Positions 26,434-33,889 of a stretch of DNA of 47,678 bases are shown piece after piece (position 1 is the first letter of the stretch; every line of letters begins with the position of its first letter). Location: NCBI GenBank assembly GCA_015657635.1, contig JACDQM010000013.1:1-47678 (forward strand). Reading direction: 5' to 3'. Position numbers and translations under genes: made by a program. This DNA is from Roseateles sp. GTDB taxonomy: Bacteria; Pseudomonadota; Gammaproteobacteria; Burkholderiales; Burkholderiaceae_C. The notes beneath the pieces were generated by a model that was given only the letters and a program-made list of their open reading frames with translations, had not been told where the DNA came from and made no database searches.

Positions 26434-26464
26434 GTTGGCTCAGCGACAAATGGAAGGAGACTCC

Positions 26465-27841
26465 GTGAGTTCAGAAACAAAACCTTCGGGCCGCCTGATC
26501 AAGGCGCCCGAGTCGTTCCTCGACCAGGCCGGCATTCGGAAGGTTGTTGCGGAAGCGAAGGCAGGGCGCCGTGGCTTCATGCGAAGCGCGTTCGCTGCAG
26601 CGACTGCGGCGGCAGCCGCGCCGGCGGTGTTGGCCACATCGAATCCATTGCAGGCCGGCGGTGGTGACCCGAATATTCTTGAGTTGCCCGAGCACACCAA
26701 GGGCCTTGGCCAGCCGGTGGTCACCGATGGCTACGGAAAGCCTTCCAAGTACGAAGTGAATGTGCAGCGTCGGCAGAGCCCGGGCTTGACACAGACCACC
26801 CAGGCTTCGGTGTCCTTTGCCCCGCTGCAATCGCTGTTCGGCATCGTGACGCCAAGCGGCCTGCACTTCGAGCGGCATCACCAGGGCTGGTGGGACATCG
26901 ACCCGTCCAAGCATCGCTTGATGGTCAACGGATCCGATTCGTCGATGCTGAAGAAGGCGTTGGTGCTGACGATGGACGAGCTGATGCGCTTGCCTTCCCA
27001 GTCGCGTTTCCATTTCATCGAGTGCGGTGCCAACACCGGCATGGAATGGGGCAATGTGGCTGTGCCGACCGTGCAGTACAGCCACGGCATGCTCAGTTGC
27101 TGCGAGTTCACCGGCGTACCGCTGCGCATCCTGCTGGACATGGCTGGCGTCGACTACAAGCGTGCGCGCTTCGTGCTGGCAGAAGGGGCTGACGGCTCGT
27201 CGATGACACGGACCATCCCGATGGAGATGGTCGAGAACGGCGAAGTGCTGGTGGCCTACGGCCAGAACGGAGAAATGCTCCGCCCTGAAAATGGCTACCC
27301 CTTGCGCCTGGTCGTGCCCGGTGTGCAGGGCGTCTCCTGGGTCAAGTACCTGCGGCGCATCGAAGTGGGGGACAAGCCCTATGGCGCCAAGGATGAGGCG
27401 ATTCACTACATCGACCTGATGCCCAGCGGCCTGCATCGCCAGTACACCAATATCCAGGAATGCAAGAGCGTTGTGACCACGCCCTCGGGCGGTCAGGTGC
27501 TGCTGGACAAGGGCTTCTACAACATCAGCGGGCTGGCCTGGTCCGGACGCGGCGCCATCAAGCGCGTCGATGTTTCCGTGGATGGAGGGCGTAACTGGCG
27601 CACTGCACGTCTGGAAGGCCGTCCGATGAGCAAGTGTCTGACGCGCTTCAACATCGATTGGGTCTGGGACGGCAAGCCGGCCCTGATCCAGAGTCGCGCG
27701 ATGGACGACACCGGTTATGTGCAGCCGACCTACGCGCAGCTGCGCAAGGTGCGTGGCACGCGTTCGATTTATCACAACAATGCGATCCAGTCCTGGCTCG
27801 TGCAGGAAGACGGTGAGGTCAAGAATGTTCAGCTCTCTTAA
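26465..27841 (+). CDS. soxC: Sulfane dehydrogenase molybdopterin subunit SoxC
   Basis: Molybdenum subunit of SoxCD, which oxidises the sulfane sulfur bound to SoxY and yields six electrons; periplasmic, 458 residues. GTG at 26465 is chosen because AAGGAG lies five bases before it. A Tat signal is present (GRRGFMRSAF with twin arginines at 35-36, then an alanine-rich core). The sulfite-oxidase-type Mo domain includes FHFIECGANTGMEW with the Mo-ligand Cys187 and HGMLSCCEFTGVPLR; the C-terminal dimerisation domain follows (YNISGLAWSGRGAIKRVDVS). soxD overlaps its end by 17 bases, fitting their obligate complex. First gene of the sox operon here. Confidence 0.95.
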   Translation: MSSETKPSGRLIKAPESFLDQAGIRKVVAEAKAGRRGFMRSAFAAATAAAAAPAVLATSNPLQAGGGDPNILELPEHTKGLGQPVVTDGYGKPSKYEVNVQRRQSPGLTQTTQASVSFAPLQSLFGIVTPSGLHFERHHQGWWDIDPSKHRLMVNGSDSSMLKKALVLTMDELMRLPSQSRFHFIECGANTGMEWGNVAVPTVQYSHGMLSCCEFTGVPLRILLDMAGVDYKRARFVLAEGADGSSMTRTIPMEMVENGEVLVAYGQNGEMLRPENGYPLRLVVPGVQGVSWVKYLRRIEVGDKPYGAKDEAIHYIDLMPSGLHRQYTNIQECKSVVTTPSGGQVLLDKGFYNISGLAWSGRGAIKRVDVSVDGGRNWRTARLEGRPMSKCLTRFNIDWVWDGKPALIQSRAMDDTGYVQPTYAQLRKVRGTRSIYHNNAIQSWLVQEDGEVKNVQLS

Positions 27842-28907
27842 GCCCTCAAGCATGCGTGCCTTGCTGGCCCTGGTGCTGAGCTGCTCAGCAGGCGCCGCGC
27901 TGGCTCAGGCCAACAACTTCCCCGGCATCGGACGTGCCGCAACACCTAAGGAAATTGCGGCTTGGGACATCGATGTGCGCCCGGACTTCAAGGGCCTGCC
28001 CAAGGGGGCCGGCTCTGTGGCGCTGGGCCAGGAGGTGTGGGAGGGCAAGTGTGCACACTGCCACGGCATCTTTGGCGAAAGCGGTGAGGTGTTTTCGCCG
28101 CTTGTCGGCGGCACCACGGCGGAAGACATCAAGACCGGCCGGGTCGCGCGTCTGACCGACGCCAGCTTCCCGGGTCGCACCACCTTGATGAAGGTGCCGA
28201 CGGTGTCGACGCTGTTCGACTACATCAATCGTGCGATGCCGTGGAATGCGCCAAAGTCCCTGAGCGTGGACGAGGTGTATGGCGTGACCGCGTTCCTGCT
28301 CAACCTCGGTGGCATCCTGCCTGACAACTACGTGATGTCGGACAAGAACATCGCCGAGGTCCAGCAGCGCATGCCCAACCGCAATGGCATGACGCTGGAC
28401 CACGCCATGTGGCCCGGCAAGGGGCTGACCACGGCCAAGGCACCGGACACCCGCAACACGGCTTGCATGACGAACTGCGACACGGGCGCGAAGATCAGTT
28501 CCTTCCTGCCTGACTACGCACGCAATGCGCACGGCAATCTGGCCGAGCAATCGCGCAGTGTGGGCGCGCAGCACGGCGTCGACACGACCAAGCCGGTTGG
28601 CGTGCCGGCCAAACGCGATGTGGCGCCTGCCAAGCCTGCCGAGCCGGCCAAGCCGAATGCAGCTGCGCTGCTGAACAAGTACAGTTGCACCGCATGTCAC
28701 GCCGCCGATGCAAAGCTGGTCGGCCCGTCCTTCAAGGAGATTGCCAAGAAGTATGGTGAGCGCGCTGATGCCGTGGCCTACCTGACCGGCAAGATCAGGG
28801 CGGGTGGTGTGGGCGTCTGGGGTCCGATTCCGATGCCGGCTCAGTCTCTGGGCGAAGCGGACGCCGCGCTGCTCGCGCAATGGTTCAAGAGCGGAGCCTC
28901 GCGTTAA
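27825..28907 (+). CDS. soxD: Diheme cytochrome c subunit SoxD
   Basis: Electron-accepting subunit of the SoxCD sulfane dehydrogenase; 360 residues from ATG 27825, which has GAGG six bases before it (ATG 27852, MRALLALV, is an alternative). A Sec signal peptide ends near ALAQA. Two haem sites are visible: CAHCH at 76-80 and CTACH at 288-292. The linker is proline/lysine/alanine-rich (PAKPAEPAKP), and an extra ACMTNC pair sits at 214-218. Both domains are complete, as in the two-haem SoxD of facultative lithoautotrophs. The presence of soxCD predicts complete thiosulfate oxidation to sulfate without sulfur globules. Confidence 0.94.
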   Translation: MFSSLKPSSMRALLALVLSCSAGAALAQANNFPGIGRAATPKEIAAWDIDVRPDFKGLPKGAGSVALGQEVWEGKCAHCHGIFGESGEVFSPLVGGTTAEDIKTGRVARLTDASFPGRTTLMKVPTVSTLFDYINRAMPWNAPKSLSVDEVYGVTAFLLNLGGILPDNYVMSDKNIAEVQQRMPNRNGMTLDHAMWPGKGLTTAKAPDTRNTACMTNCDTGAKISSFLPDYARNAHGNLAEQSRSVGAQHGVDTTKPVGVPAKRDVAPAKPAEPAKPNAAALLNKYSCTACHAADAKLVGPSFKEIAKKYGERADAVAYLTGKIRAGGVGVWGPIPMPAQSLGEADAALLAQWFKSGASR

Positions 28908-28996
28908 GCCTGCGGCGCGTGGTCCTGAAATACGGGATGACACGTATGGTGCGCCTGTATCCTTTTATTAGCATGGAGTGAACAAGGAGACTTCCC

Positions 28997-29467
28997 ATGA
29001 TCGCAAATCGTCGACAGGTTCTTAAGCAGAGCGCCACCGTGGCCTCCCTGATGGTGGCATCTGGTGTGTTGGGCCCCCTGGCTCACGCCGCTGGCGCTGC
29101 TGCTGGCAAGGGCGCCTTTGACGCCAAGACCATGGCCGATCTGGTCAAGGCTCTGGGTTACGGTGCGCCCACCGAAAGCAAGGATGTCAGCATCACTGCA
29201 CCTGACATCGCCGAGAACGGCGCCGTGGTGCCTCTGGGTGCCACCACCACACTGGCTGGCGTCAAGCAGGTCATGCTGCTGGTTGAGAAGAACCCGTCCG
29301 TGCTGGCTGCGCTGTTCAACGTGACGCCCGAGGTTGACGCGAGTTTCTCGACGCGCGTCAAGATGGGCCAGTCGTCCAACGTCTTCGCGGTGGCGGTGAC
29401 CAATGACAACAAGGTTCTGTTCGCGCAGAAGGAAGTCAAGGTCACCTTGGGTGGTTGCGGCGGCTGA
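28997..29467 (+). CDS. soxY: Sulfur carrier protein SoxY
   Basis: Periplasmic carrier to which sulfur intermediates are bound during Sox oxidation; 156 residues. A Tat-type signal (IANRRQVLKQS, twin arginine at 5-6, hydrophobic core, cleavage near AHAA) takes it out folded with SoxZ. The immunoglobulin-like core (about 40-145) ends in the swinging arm GGCGG with the substrate cysteine Cys154, the diagnostic tail. AAGGAG stands nine bases before the ATG. It is followed after 86 bp by soxZ, its partner. Confidence 0.96.
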   Translation: MIANRRQVLKQSATVASLMVASGVLGPLAHAAGAAAGKGAFDAKTMADLVKALGYGAPTESKDVSITAPDIAENGAVVPLGATTTLAGVKQVMLLVEKNPSVLAALFNVTPEVDASFSTRVKMGQSSNVFAVAVTNDNKVLFAQKEVKVTLGGCGG

Positions 29468-29553
29468 TCCCGCAAAGATCCGGTGTCAACGCAAACTCAG
29501 CTAAGCATTCAATCGAGCCGGACCTCAAGCGGTTCGCTCACAAGGAGATAAAA

Positions 29554-29865
29554 ATGGCAGATCCGATGCGCATTCGCGCTCAAGCCGCTGGCGACAAGGC
29601 AACCGTTCGTGTGCTGATGGCGCATGAGATGGAAAGCGGTCAGCGCAAGGACTCGGCAGGCAAGACCATTCCTGCCTGGTTCATCAGTGAAGTCAGCGCC
29701 TCGCTCAATGGCAAGGTGGTGATGACTGCGGAGTGGGGACCTTCGGTGTCCAAGAACCCCTTCCTGCAGTTCGCCATCAAGGGCGCCAAGGCCGGTGACA
29801 AGGTCTCGGTCACCTGGACCGACAACAAGGGTGAGAAGCGCACCGACGAGGCTGCGGTTTCCTGA
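29554..29865 (+). CDS. soxZ: Thiosulfate oxidation carrier partner SoxZ
   Basis: Partner of SoxY in the SoxYZ carrier, 103 residues, no signal of its own (it is exported with SoxY by hitchhiking, by family knowledge). The typical start MADPMRIRAQAAGDKATVRV, VLMAHEMESGQRKD and VSVTWTDNKGEKRTDEA are visible. AAGGAG at 29542-29547 fixes ATG 29554. Soon after the stop comes a 20-bp palindrome that may act as a weak terminator or mRNA-stabilising hairpin before soxA. Confidence 0.95.
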   Translation: MADPMRIRAQAAGDKATVRVLMAHEMESGQRKDSAGKTIPAWFISEVSASLNGKVVMTAEWGPSVSKNPFLQFAIKGAKAGDKVSVTWTDNKGEKRTDEAAVS

Positions 29866-29889
29866 GATTGTTGTTTGTAGATTGGAGTG

Positions 29890-29909
29890 CCGGCCCGCAT
29901 GCGGGCCGG
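29890..29909 (+). terminator. Perfect 20-bp palindrome between soxZ and soxA
   Basis: CCGGCCCGCATGCGGGCCGG reads the same on both strands, forming a strong ten-base hairpin followed by TCCCTATTTG, so only a poor T tract. It may partly stop transcription or protect the 3' end of the soxCDYZ message. Confidence 0.5.
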
Positions 29910-29977
29910 TCCCTATTTGTGCTCTCGTGCACAGACCTTATCTTTTGAGCCCAGACAATTAAAACAGGAGACGGTGT

Positions 29978-30778
29978 ATGAAGCTACTCAAGGTCCTTCT
30001 GGCCATTAGCTGCGCGTTGCCGCTGTCGATGGCTCAGGCCCAGAAAAGTGCGGCTGACGGCATCGCGGAATACCGTGCGCTGCTGGCCGATGGCAATCCG
30101 GCCGAGTTGTTTGAAGCCAAGGGCGAGGGCATTTGGAAGACCAAACGCGGGCCGAAGAAGGCGTCGCTTGAAGCCTGTGATCTGGGCAAGGGGCCTGGTG
30201 TCGTCAAAGGGGTTTTTGTCGAGTTGCCACGCTGGTTCAAGGACACGCAGCGGGTACAGGACTTGGAATCTCGCCTGCTGACCTGCATGGAAACTCTGCA
30301 GGGTCTGGATGCAGCGGCGATTGCGAAGACGCCTTTTGGCCGCGGTGAGCAGGCCAATATGGAGGCGCTGGCCGCCTGGATCTCGGCTGAGTCGCGTGGC
30401 ATGAAGATGAACCTGTCGCAGGGCCATGCGGACGAGCGTCGGATGTACGAACTGGGCAAACGAGCCTTCTTCTACCGCGGTGGTCCGATGGATTTCTCCT
30501 GCGCCTCCTGCCATGGCGAGGAGGGCAAGCGGATCCGCCTGCAGGACCTGCCGATCCTGACCAAGAATCCGGGTGACGGTGTTGGCTTCGCTGCCTGGCC
30601 GGCCTACCGGGTGTCCAGCGGAGAGATGTGGAGCATGCAGCGCCGCCTGAACGACTGCTTCCGTCAGCAACGCTTTCCTTACCCAGGCTTTGCTTCGGAT
30701 GTGACGATCGCTCTGGCCGTCTACATGGGCGTCAACGCCAAGGGTGCCGAGTCGATTGCACCGGCCATCAAGCGCTGA
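29978..30778 (+). CDS. soxA: L-cysteine S-thiosulfotransferase subunit SoxA (monohaem)
   Basis: Catalytic subunit of SoxAX, which couples thiosulfate to the SoxY cysteine; 266 residues, periplasmic with a Sec signal (LKVLLAISCALPLSMAQA). One haem site, CASCH at 175-179, is present. The first haem site of diheme SoxA proteins is missing: Cys67 and Cys103 remain, probably as a disulfide, as in monohaem SoxA. The active cysteine is Cys227 in RRLNDCFRQQRFPYPG, which carries a persulfide in known structures. AGGAGA precedes the ATG. soxX follows after 7 bp. Confidence 0.95.
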   Translation: MKLLKVLLAISCALPLSMAQAQKSAADGIAEYRALLADGNPAELFEAKGEGIWKTKRGPKKASLEACDLGKGPGVVKGVFVELPRWFKDTQRVQDLESRLLTCMETLQGLDAAAIAKTPFGRGEQANMEALAAWISAESRGMKMNLSQGHADERRMYELGKRAFFYRGGPMDFSCASCHGEEGKRIRLQDLPILTKNPGDGVGFAAWPAYRVSSGEMWSMQRRLNDCFRQQRFPYPGFASDVTIALAVYMGVNAKGAESIAPAIKR

Positions 30779-30785
30779 AGGAGAC

Positions 30786-31439
30786 ATGATGCGAAAGACA
30801 ACCATTGCAGCAGCGGCCAGCATTGCCGCCGTCGCCTTGACGCTGGCGGGATGCGCCGTCGGACCCAGCCCCGCTGAGCTCGATGCCCAGGCCGCGGCGA
30901 TGATGAAGGCCTCGTTCCGCGACGAGGGCATTGCGACGATGAAGCGGCTTGACCAGGACCTGGGGCAGCAAGCCTGCTCGTCCGACAAGCAGCCCAGTGA
31001 AGCGGTCGCGAAGAAGATCGAAGAAGAATCCATGGCCACGATCCGCTGGCCTGCCGGCGGCCAGTACATCGGCGACTGGCGCGAGGGCGAGAGGCTGGCG
31101 CAGAACGGTCGCGGCATGACCTGGACTGACCGCTCTGCGGCAGCCAGTGCCAACGGCGGCAATTGCTACAACTGCCATCAGATCAGCAAGGAAGAGATCT
31201 CCTTCGGCACCATCGGGCCCAGCCTCTACAACTACGGCAAGATCCGTGGCGTGAAGGATGTCGCCGACCCCGCAACGGCTGCCATCGTGCAGTACACCTG
31301 GGGCAAGCTGTGGAATTCCAAGGCTTACAGCGCCTGCTCCAACATGCCGCGCTTCGGCCATGCCGGACTGCTGGATGAGACGCAGCTGCGTCACATCATG
31401 GCGCTGCTGCTGGACCCGAAGTCACCGGTCAACCAATAA
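30786..31439 (+). CDS. soxX: Cytochrome subunit SoxX, predicted lipoprotein
   Basis: Electron-transfer subunit of SoxAX; 217 residues from ATG 30786, with GAAGGAG just before it (a second ATG follows at 30789). The N-terminus MMRKTTIAAAASIAAVALTL runs into AGC, a lipobox, so it is predicted to be acylated at Cys23 and membrane-tethered. The haem site is CYNCH at 127-131; FGTIGPSLYNYGKIRG and SACSNMPRFGHAGLL follow, with Met187 the likely axial ligand. Cys64 and Cys184 may form a disulfide. The order A-X is that of the soxCDYZAXB type. A UUCG terminator follows. Confidence 0.93.
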   Translation: MMRKTTIAAAASIAAVALTLAGCAVGPSPAELDAQAAAMMKASFRDEGIATMKRLDQDLGQQACSSDKQPSEAVAKKIEEESMATIRWPAGGQYIGDWREGERLAQNGRGMTWTDRSAAASANGGNCYNCHQISKEEISFGTIGPSLYNYGKIRGVKDVADPATAAIVQYTWGKLWNSKAYSACSNMPRFGHAGLLDETQLRHIMALLLDPKSPVNQ

Positions 31440-31451
31440 CCAGTCGCCACC

Positions 31452-31475
31452 AGCCCGCTTCGGCGGGCTTTGTTT
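31452..31475 (+). terminator. UUCG-loop terminator between soxX and soxB
   Basis: AGCCCGC (31452-31458) pairs with GCGGGCT (31463-31469) around TTCG and runs into TTTGTTT. It stands 12 bases after soxX and 27 bases before the soxB ATG, so it would act as an attenuator if soxB lacks its own promoter. Confidence 0.75.
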
Positions 31476-31502
31476 GAAGTTAAACATAAGCGAGCACTTA
31501 TC

Positions 31503-33236
31503 ATGAATCTCAGCAAGCGCGAATTTCTGCAGGTCATGTCGGCCGCCTCGGTGGCGGGCATGGGGCTGGGGCGTTATGCCGACGCCGACGCCGCGACGGC
31601 CGAGCAAGGCTTGTACGACTTGCCCCGCTTCGGGCAAGTGTCCTTCCTGCACATGACCGACTGCCATGCGCAGCTCAAGCCGATCTACTTCCGCGAGCCC
31701 AATGTGAACCTGGGCATCGCCGGCATGCAGGGCAACACGCCGCATGTGGTCGGCGAGAAGCTGCTCAAGAGCATCGGCGTGCGTCCGGGCACGGCACAAG
31801 CCCATGCCTACACCTATATCGACTTCGAGCGCGCCGCGCGCCGCTACGGCAAGGTGGGTGGTTTTGCGCATCTCTCCACGCTGGTCAAGCGTATGAAGGC
31901 GAGCCGTCCGGGCGCCTTGCTGCTTGACGGCGGTGACACCTGGCAGGGCTCCGCCACCTCGCTGTGGACGAATGCCCAGGACATGGTTGACGCCTGCAAG
32001 CTGCTGGGCGTGGACGTGATGACCGGCCACTGGGAGTTCACCTATGGCATGGAGCGGGTCAAGGAAATCCTGGAGAAGGACTTCAAGGGCAAGCTTGACT
32101 TCGTGGCGCAGAACGTCAAGACCAACGACTTCGGTGACCAGGTGTTCAGCCCCTATGTCATCCGCGAAATCAACGGCGTGAAGTGCGCCATCATCGGCCA
32201 GGCCTTCCCGTACACGCCAATCGCCAATCCGCGCCATATGGTGGCGGACTGGGCCTTCGGCATCCAGGACGAGAACATGCAGGCCATGGTCGACGAGGCG
32301 CGCGGCAAGGGCGCCAAGGTCGTCGTGGTGATCTCGCATAACGGCATGGATGTTGACCTCAAGATGGCCTCGCGCGTGCGCGGCATTGACGCCATCATGG
32401 GTGGCCACACGCATGACGGCGTGCCGGTGCCGGTGCTGGTCCAGAACGCAGGCGGCAAGACCATCGTTACGAATGCGGGCAGCAATGGCAAGTTCCTGGG
32501 GGTGCTGGACTTCGAGCTCAAGGACGGCCGCGTCAGCGACTTCCGCTACAAGCTGATGCCCATCTTCTCGAACATGCTGAAGGCCGATCCGGAGATGGAC
32601 GCGCTGATCAACAAGATCCGCGCGCCCTACGAGTCCAAGCTGTCGGAGAAGCTGGCCATCACCGACGGCCTGCTGTATCGGCGCGGCAATTTCAACGGCA
32701 GCTGGGACCAGTTGCTGGTGGATGCGCTGATGGATGTGCAGGGCGCGGACATTGCCTTCTCGCCAGGCTTCCGCTGGGGCACCAGCCTGCTGCCTGGCGA
32801 TGTGATCACGCGTGAGTTGATGATGGATCAGGTCGCCACCACCTACTCCTACGCGACCGTCACCGAGATGAGCGGTGCGACCATCAAGACCGTGCTCGAG
32901 GATGTCTGCGACAACCTGTTCAACCCCGACCCCTACTACCAGCAAGGCGGCGACATGGTGCGCGTCGGCGGCCTGACCTATGCGTGCGAGCCAGGTGCGG
33001 GCATGGGCCGGCGCATCCAGGACATGCGCTTGAACGGCAAGCCGATCGAGGCCGGCAAGAACTACCGTGTGGCCGGCTGGGCGCCGGTGGCTGAAGAAGC
33101 TGCCAGCATGCCCGGTACCCGCATGGTGTGGGATGTGGTCGAGCAGTGGCTCAAGTCCAAGGGCCGCGTCACGCCGCGCAAGATCAACACACCGCGCCTG
33201 ATCGGCGTGAGCGGCAATCCGGGCATCGTGCTCTGA
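31503..33236 (+). CDS. soxB: Thiosulfohydrolase SoxB
   Basis: Dimanganese hydrolase that releases sulfate from SoxY-bound thiosulfate; 577 residues, periplasmic. The N-terminus SKREFLQVMSAASVAGMGL is a Tat signal in which the usual RR is KR. The metallophosphoesterase domain carries FLHMTDCHAQ (Asp53, His55), LLDGGDTWQGS, GHWEFTYG, VVISHNGMD and GGHTHDG as metal ligands; the 5'-nucleotidase-like C-terminal domain follows (DALMDVQGADIAFSPGFRWG). It is separated from soxX by a terminator-like hairpin. Functional part of the seven-gene sox set. Confidence 0.96.
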   Translation: MNLSKREFLQVMSAASVAGMGLGRYADADAATAEQGLYDLPRFGQVSFLHMTDCHAQLKPIYFREPNVNLGIAGMQGNTPHVVGEKLLKSIGVRPGTAQAHAYTYIDFERAARRYGKVGGFAHLSTLVKRMKASRPGALLLDGGDTWQGSATSLWTNAQDMVDACKLLGVDVMTGHWEFTYGMERVKEILEKDFKGKLDFVAQNVKTNDFGDQVFSPYVIREINGVKCAIIGQAFPYTPIANPRHMVADWAFGIQDENMQAMVDEARGKGAKVVVVISHNGMDVDLKMASRVRGIDAIMGGHTHDGVPVPVLVQNAGGKTIVTNAGSNGKFLGVLDFELKDGRVSDFRYKLMPIFSNMLKADPEMDALINKIRAPYESKLSEKLAITDGLLYRRGNFNGSWDQLLVDALMDVQGADIAFSPGFRWGTSLLPGDVITRELMMDQVATTYSYATVTEMSGATIKTVLEDVCDNLFNPDPYYQQGGDMVRVGGLTYACEPGAGMGRRIQDMRLNGKPIEAGKNYRVAGWAPVAEEAASMPGTRMVWDVVEQWLKSKGRVTPRKINTPRLIGVSGNPGIVL

Positions 33237-33291
33237 TCCGCCCCCGGACTTTCCTTTCAAAGCAAGGGAAAGTACCCGGCACACAGTGCTT

Positions 33292-33315
33292 GTAGGGCCG
33301 CGGGAGCGGCCCTAC
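33292..33315 (+). terminator. Hairpin after soxB
   Basis: GTAGGGCCGC and GCGGCCCTAC form a perfect ten-base stem with a GGGA loop, followed by TATTGCTC rather than a T tract. It probably ends the soxB transcript, perhaps with help from Rho. Confidence 0.55.
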
Positions 33316-33331
33316 TATTGCTCAACACTTA

Positions 33332-33355
33332 AGAAAGTTTGATATCAAATTTTCT
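33332..33355. promoter_or_regulatory. 24-bp near-perfect palindrome, probable ArsR operator
   Basis: AGAAAG (33332-33337), TTTGATATCAAA (33338-33349, perfect) and TTTTCT (33350-33355) form a 24-bp inverted repeat with a single mismatched pair. It ends eight bases before the ArsR ATG. TTGCTC (33318-33323) and GATATC (33341-33346) are 17 bases apart, so the palindrome would cover the -10 and block transcription when bound. Confidence 0.7.
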
Positions 33356-33363
33356 AGAACGTA

Positions 33364-33786
33364 ATGAGCGACAAACGCACGCAAGCCCACCCCCAGGCCA
33401 GCACCGAGCCCGCTGCCGATGCTGCTGTGACCCGGCCCGATGTGGCCGAGATGCGCCGGCACGCGGCCGAGGCTACGGCGCTGCTCAAGGCGATGGGCAA
33501 TGAAGACCGGCTGCTGATCCTGTGCACGCTCAGCCAGGGCGAGATGACGGTGGGCGATCTTGAGGCCCGCACCCAGATTCATCAGCCCACCTTGTCGCAG
33601 CAACTCACGGTGCTGCGGGCGCAAGGCATGGTCTGCTGCCGACGCGAAGGCCGGCACGCTTTCTATTCGGTCTGCAGCCCTGCGGCGCTGGCCACCATCG
33701 ACACGCTCTACGGCCTCTTCTGCGCTCGCAGCGGCACGTGCACGCCGCCTGCGCTGAGCAAGGGTCGGGGGAGGGCGCCCAAGTGA
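33364..33786 (+). CDS. ArsR-family repressor, SqrR/BigR-like persulfide sensor
   Basis: Winged-helix repressor of 140 residues, with an N-terminal extension of about 30 residues rich in Ala and charged residues. The ArsR domain is at about 33-125: LLKAMGNEDRLLILCTLSQG, then IHQPTLSQQLTVLRAQGMV as the recognition helix. Cys54 (second helix) and Cys120 (last helix) are 66 residues apart, the same spacing as the Cys41/Cys107 pair of SqrR, which forms a polysulfide bridge with sulfane sulfur and releases DNA. No metal-binding CVC motif of ArsR is present. It probably represses itself and the genes downstream; persulfide sensing is inferred. Other cysteines: 91, 92, 104, 126. Confidence 0.85.
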   Translation: MSDKRTQAHPQASTEPAADAAVTRPDVAEMRRHAAEATALLKAMGNEDRLLILCTLSQGEMTVGDLEARTQIHQPTLSQQLTVLRAQGMVCCRREGRHAFYSVCSPAALATIDTLYGLFCARSGTCTPPALSKGRGRAPK

Positions 33787-33889
33787 GCTAGACCGAGCCC
33801 CACCCGGCCGCGAGAGCCCCTTGCGGCGGGGTCATCAACGCTAGCCGCGCATCGAACGACGGCAGCGCAACTACAACCGGAGACAAAAC

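Larger units (their letters stand above)
26109..26464 (+). other. Intergenic region between tRNA-His and soxC
   Basis: A 356-bp gap without a credible gene. It holds the tRNA terminator (26119-26150), a pyrimidine-rich run near 26226-26250, a palindrome CGAATATTCG at 26319-26328, and a pair of direct repeats at 26400-26433 near the soxC ribosome site. The sox promoter should be here, but no clear -35/-10 pair stands out. Confidence 0.6.

Noticed and set aside
31422..33284. A 620-codon minus-strand frame opposite soxB
   Set aside because: It is another GC-driven shadow; soxB motifs are complete on the plus strand.
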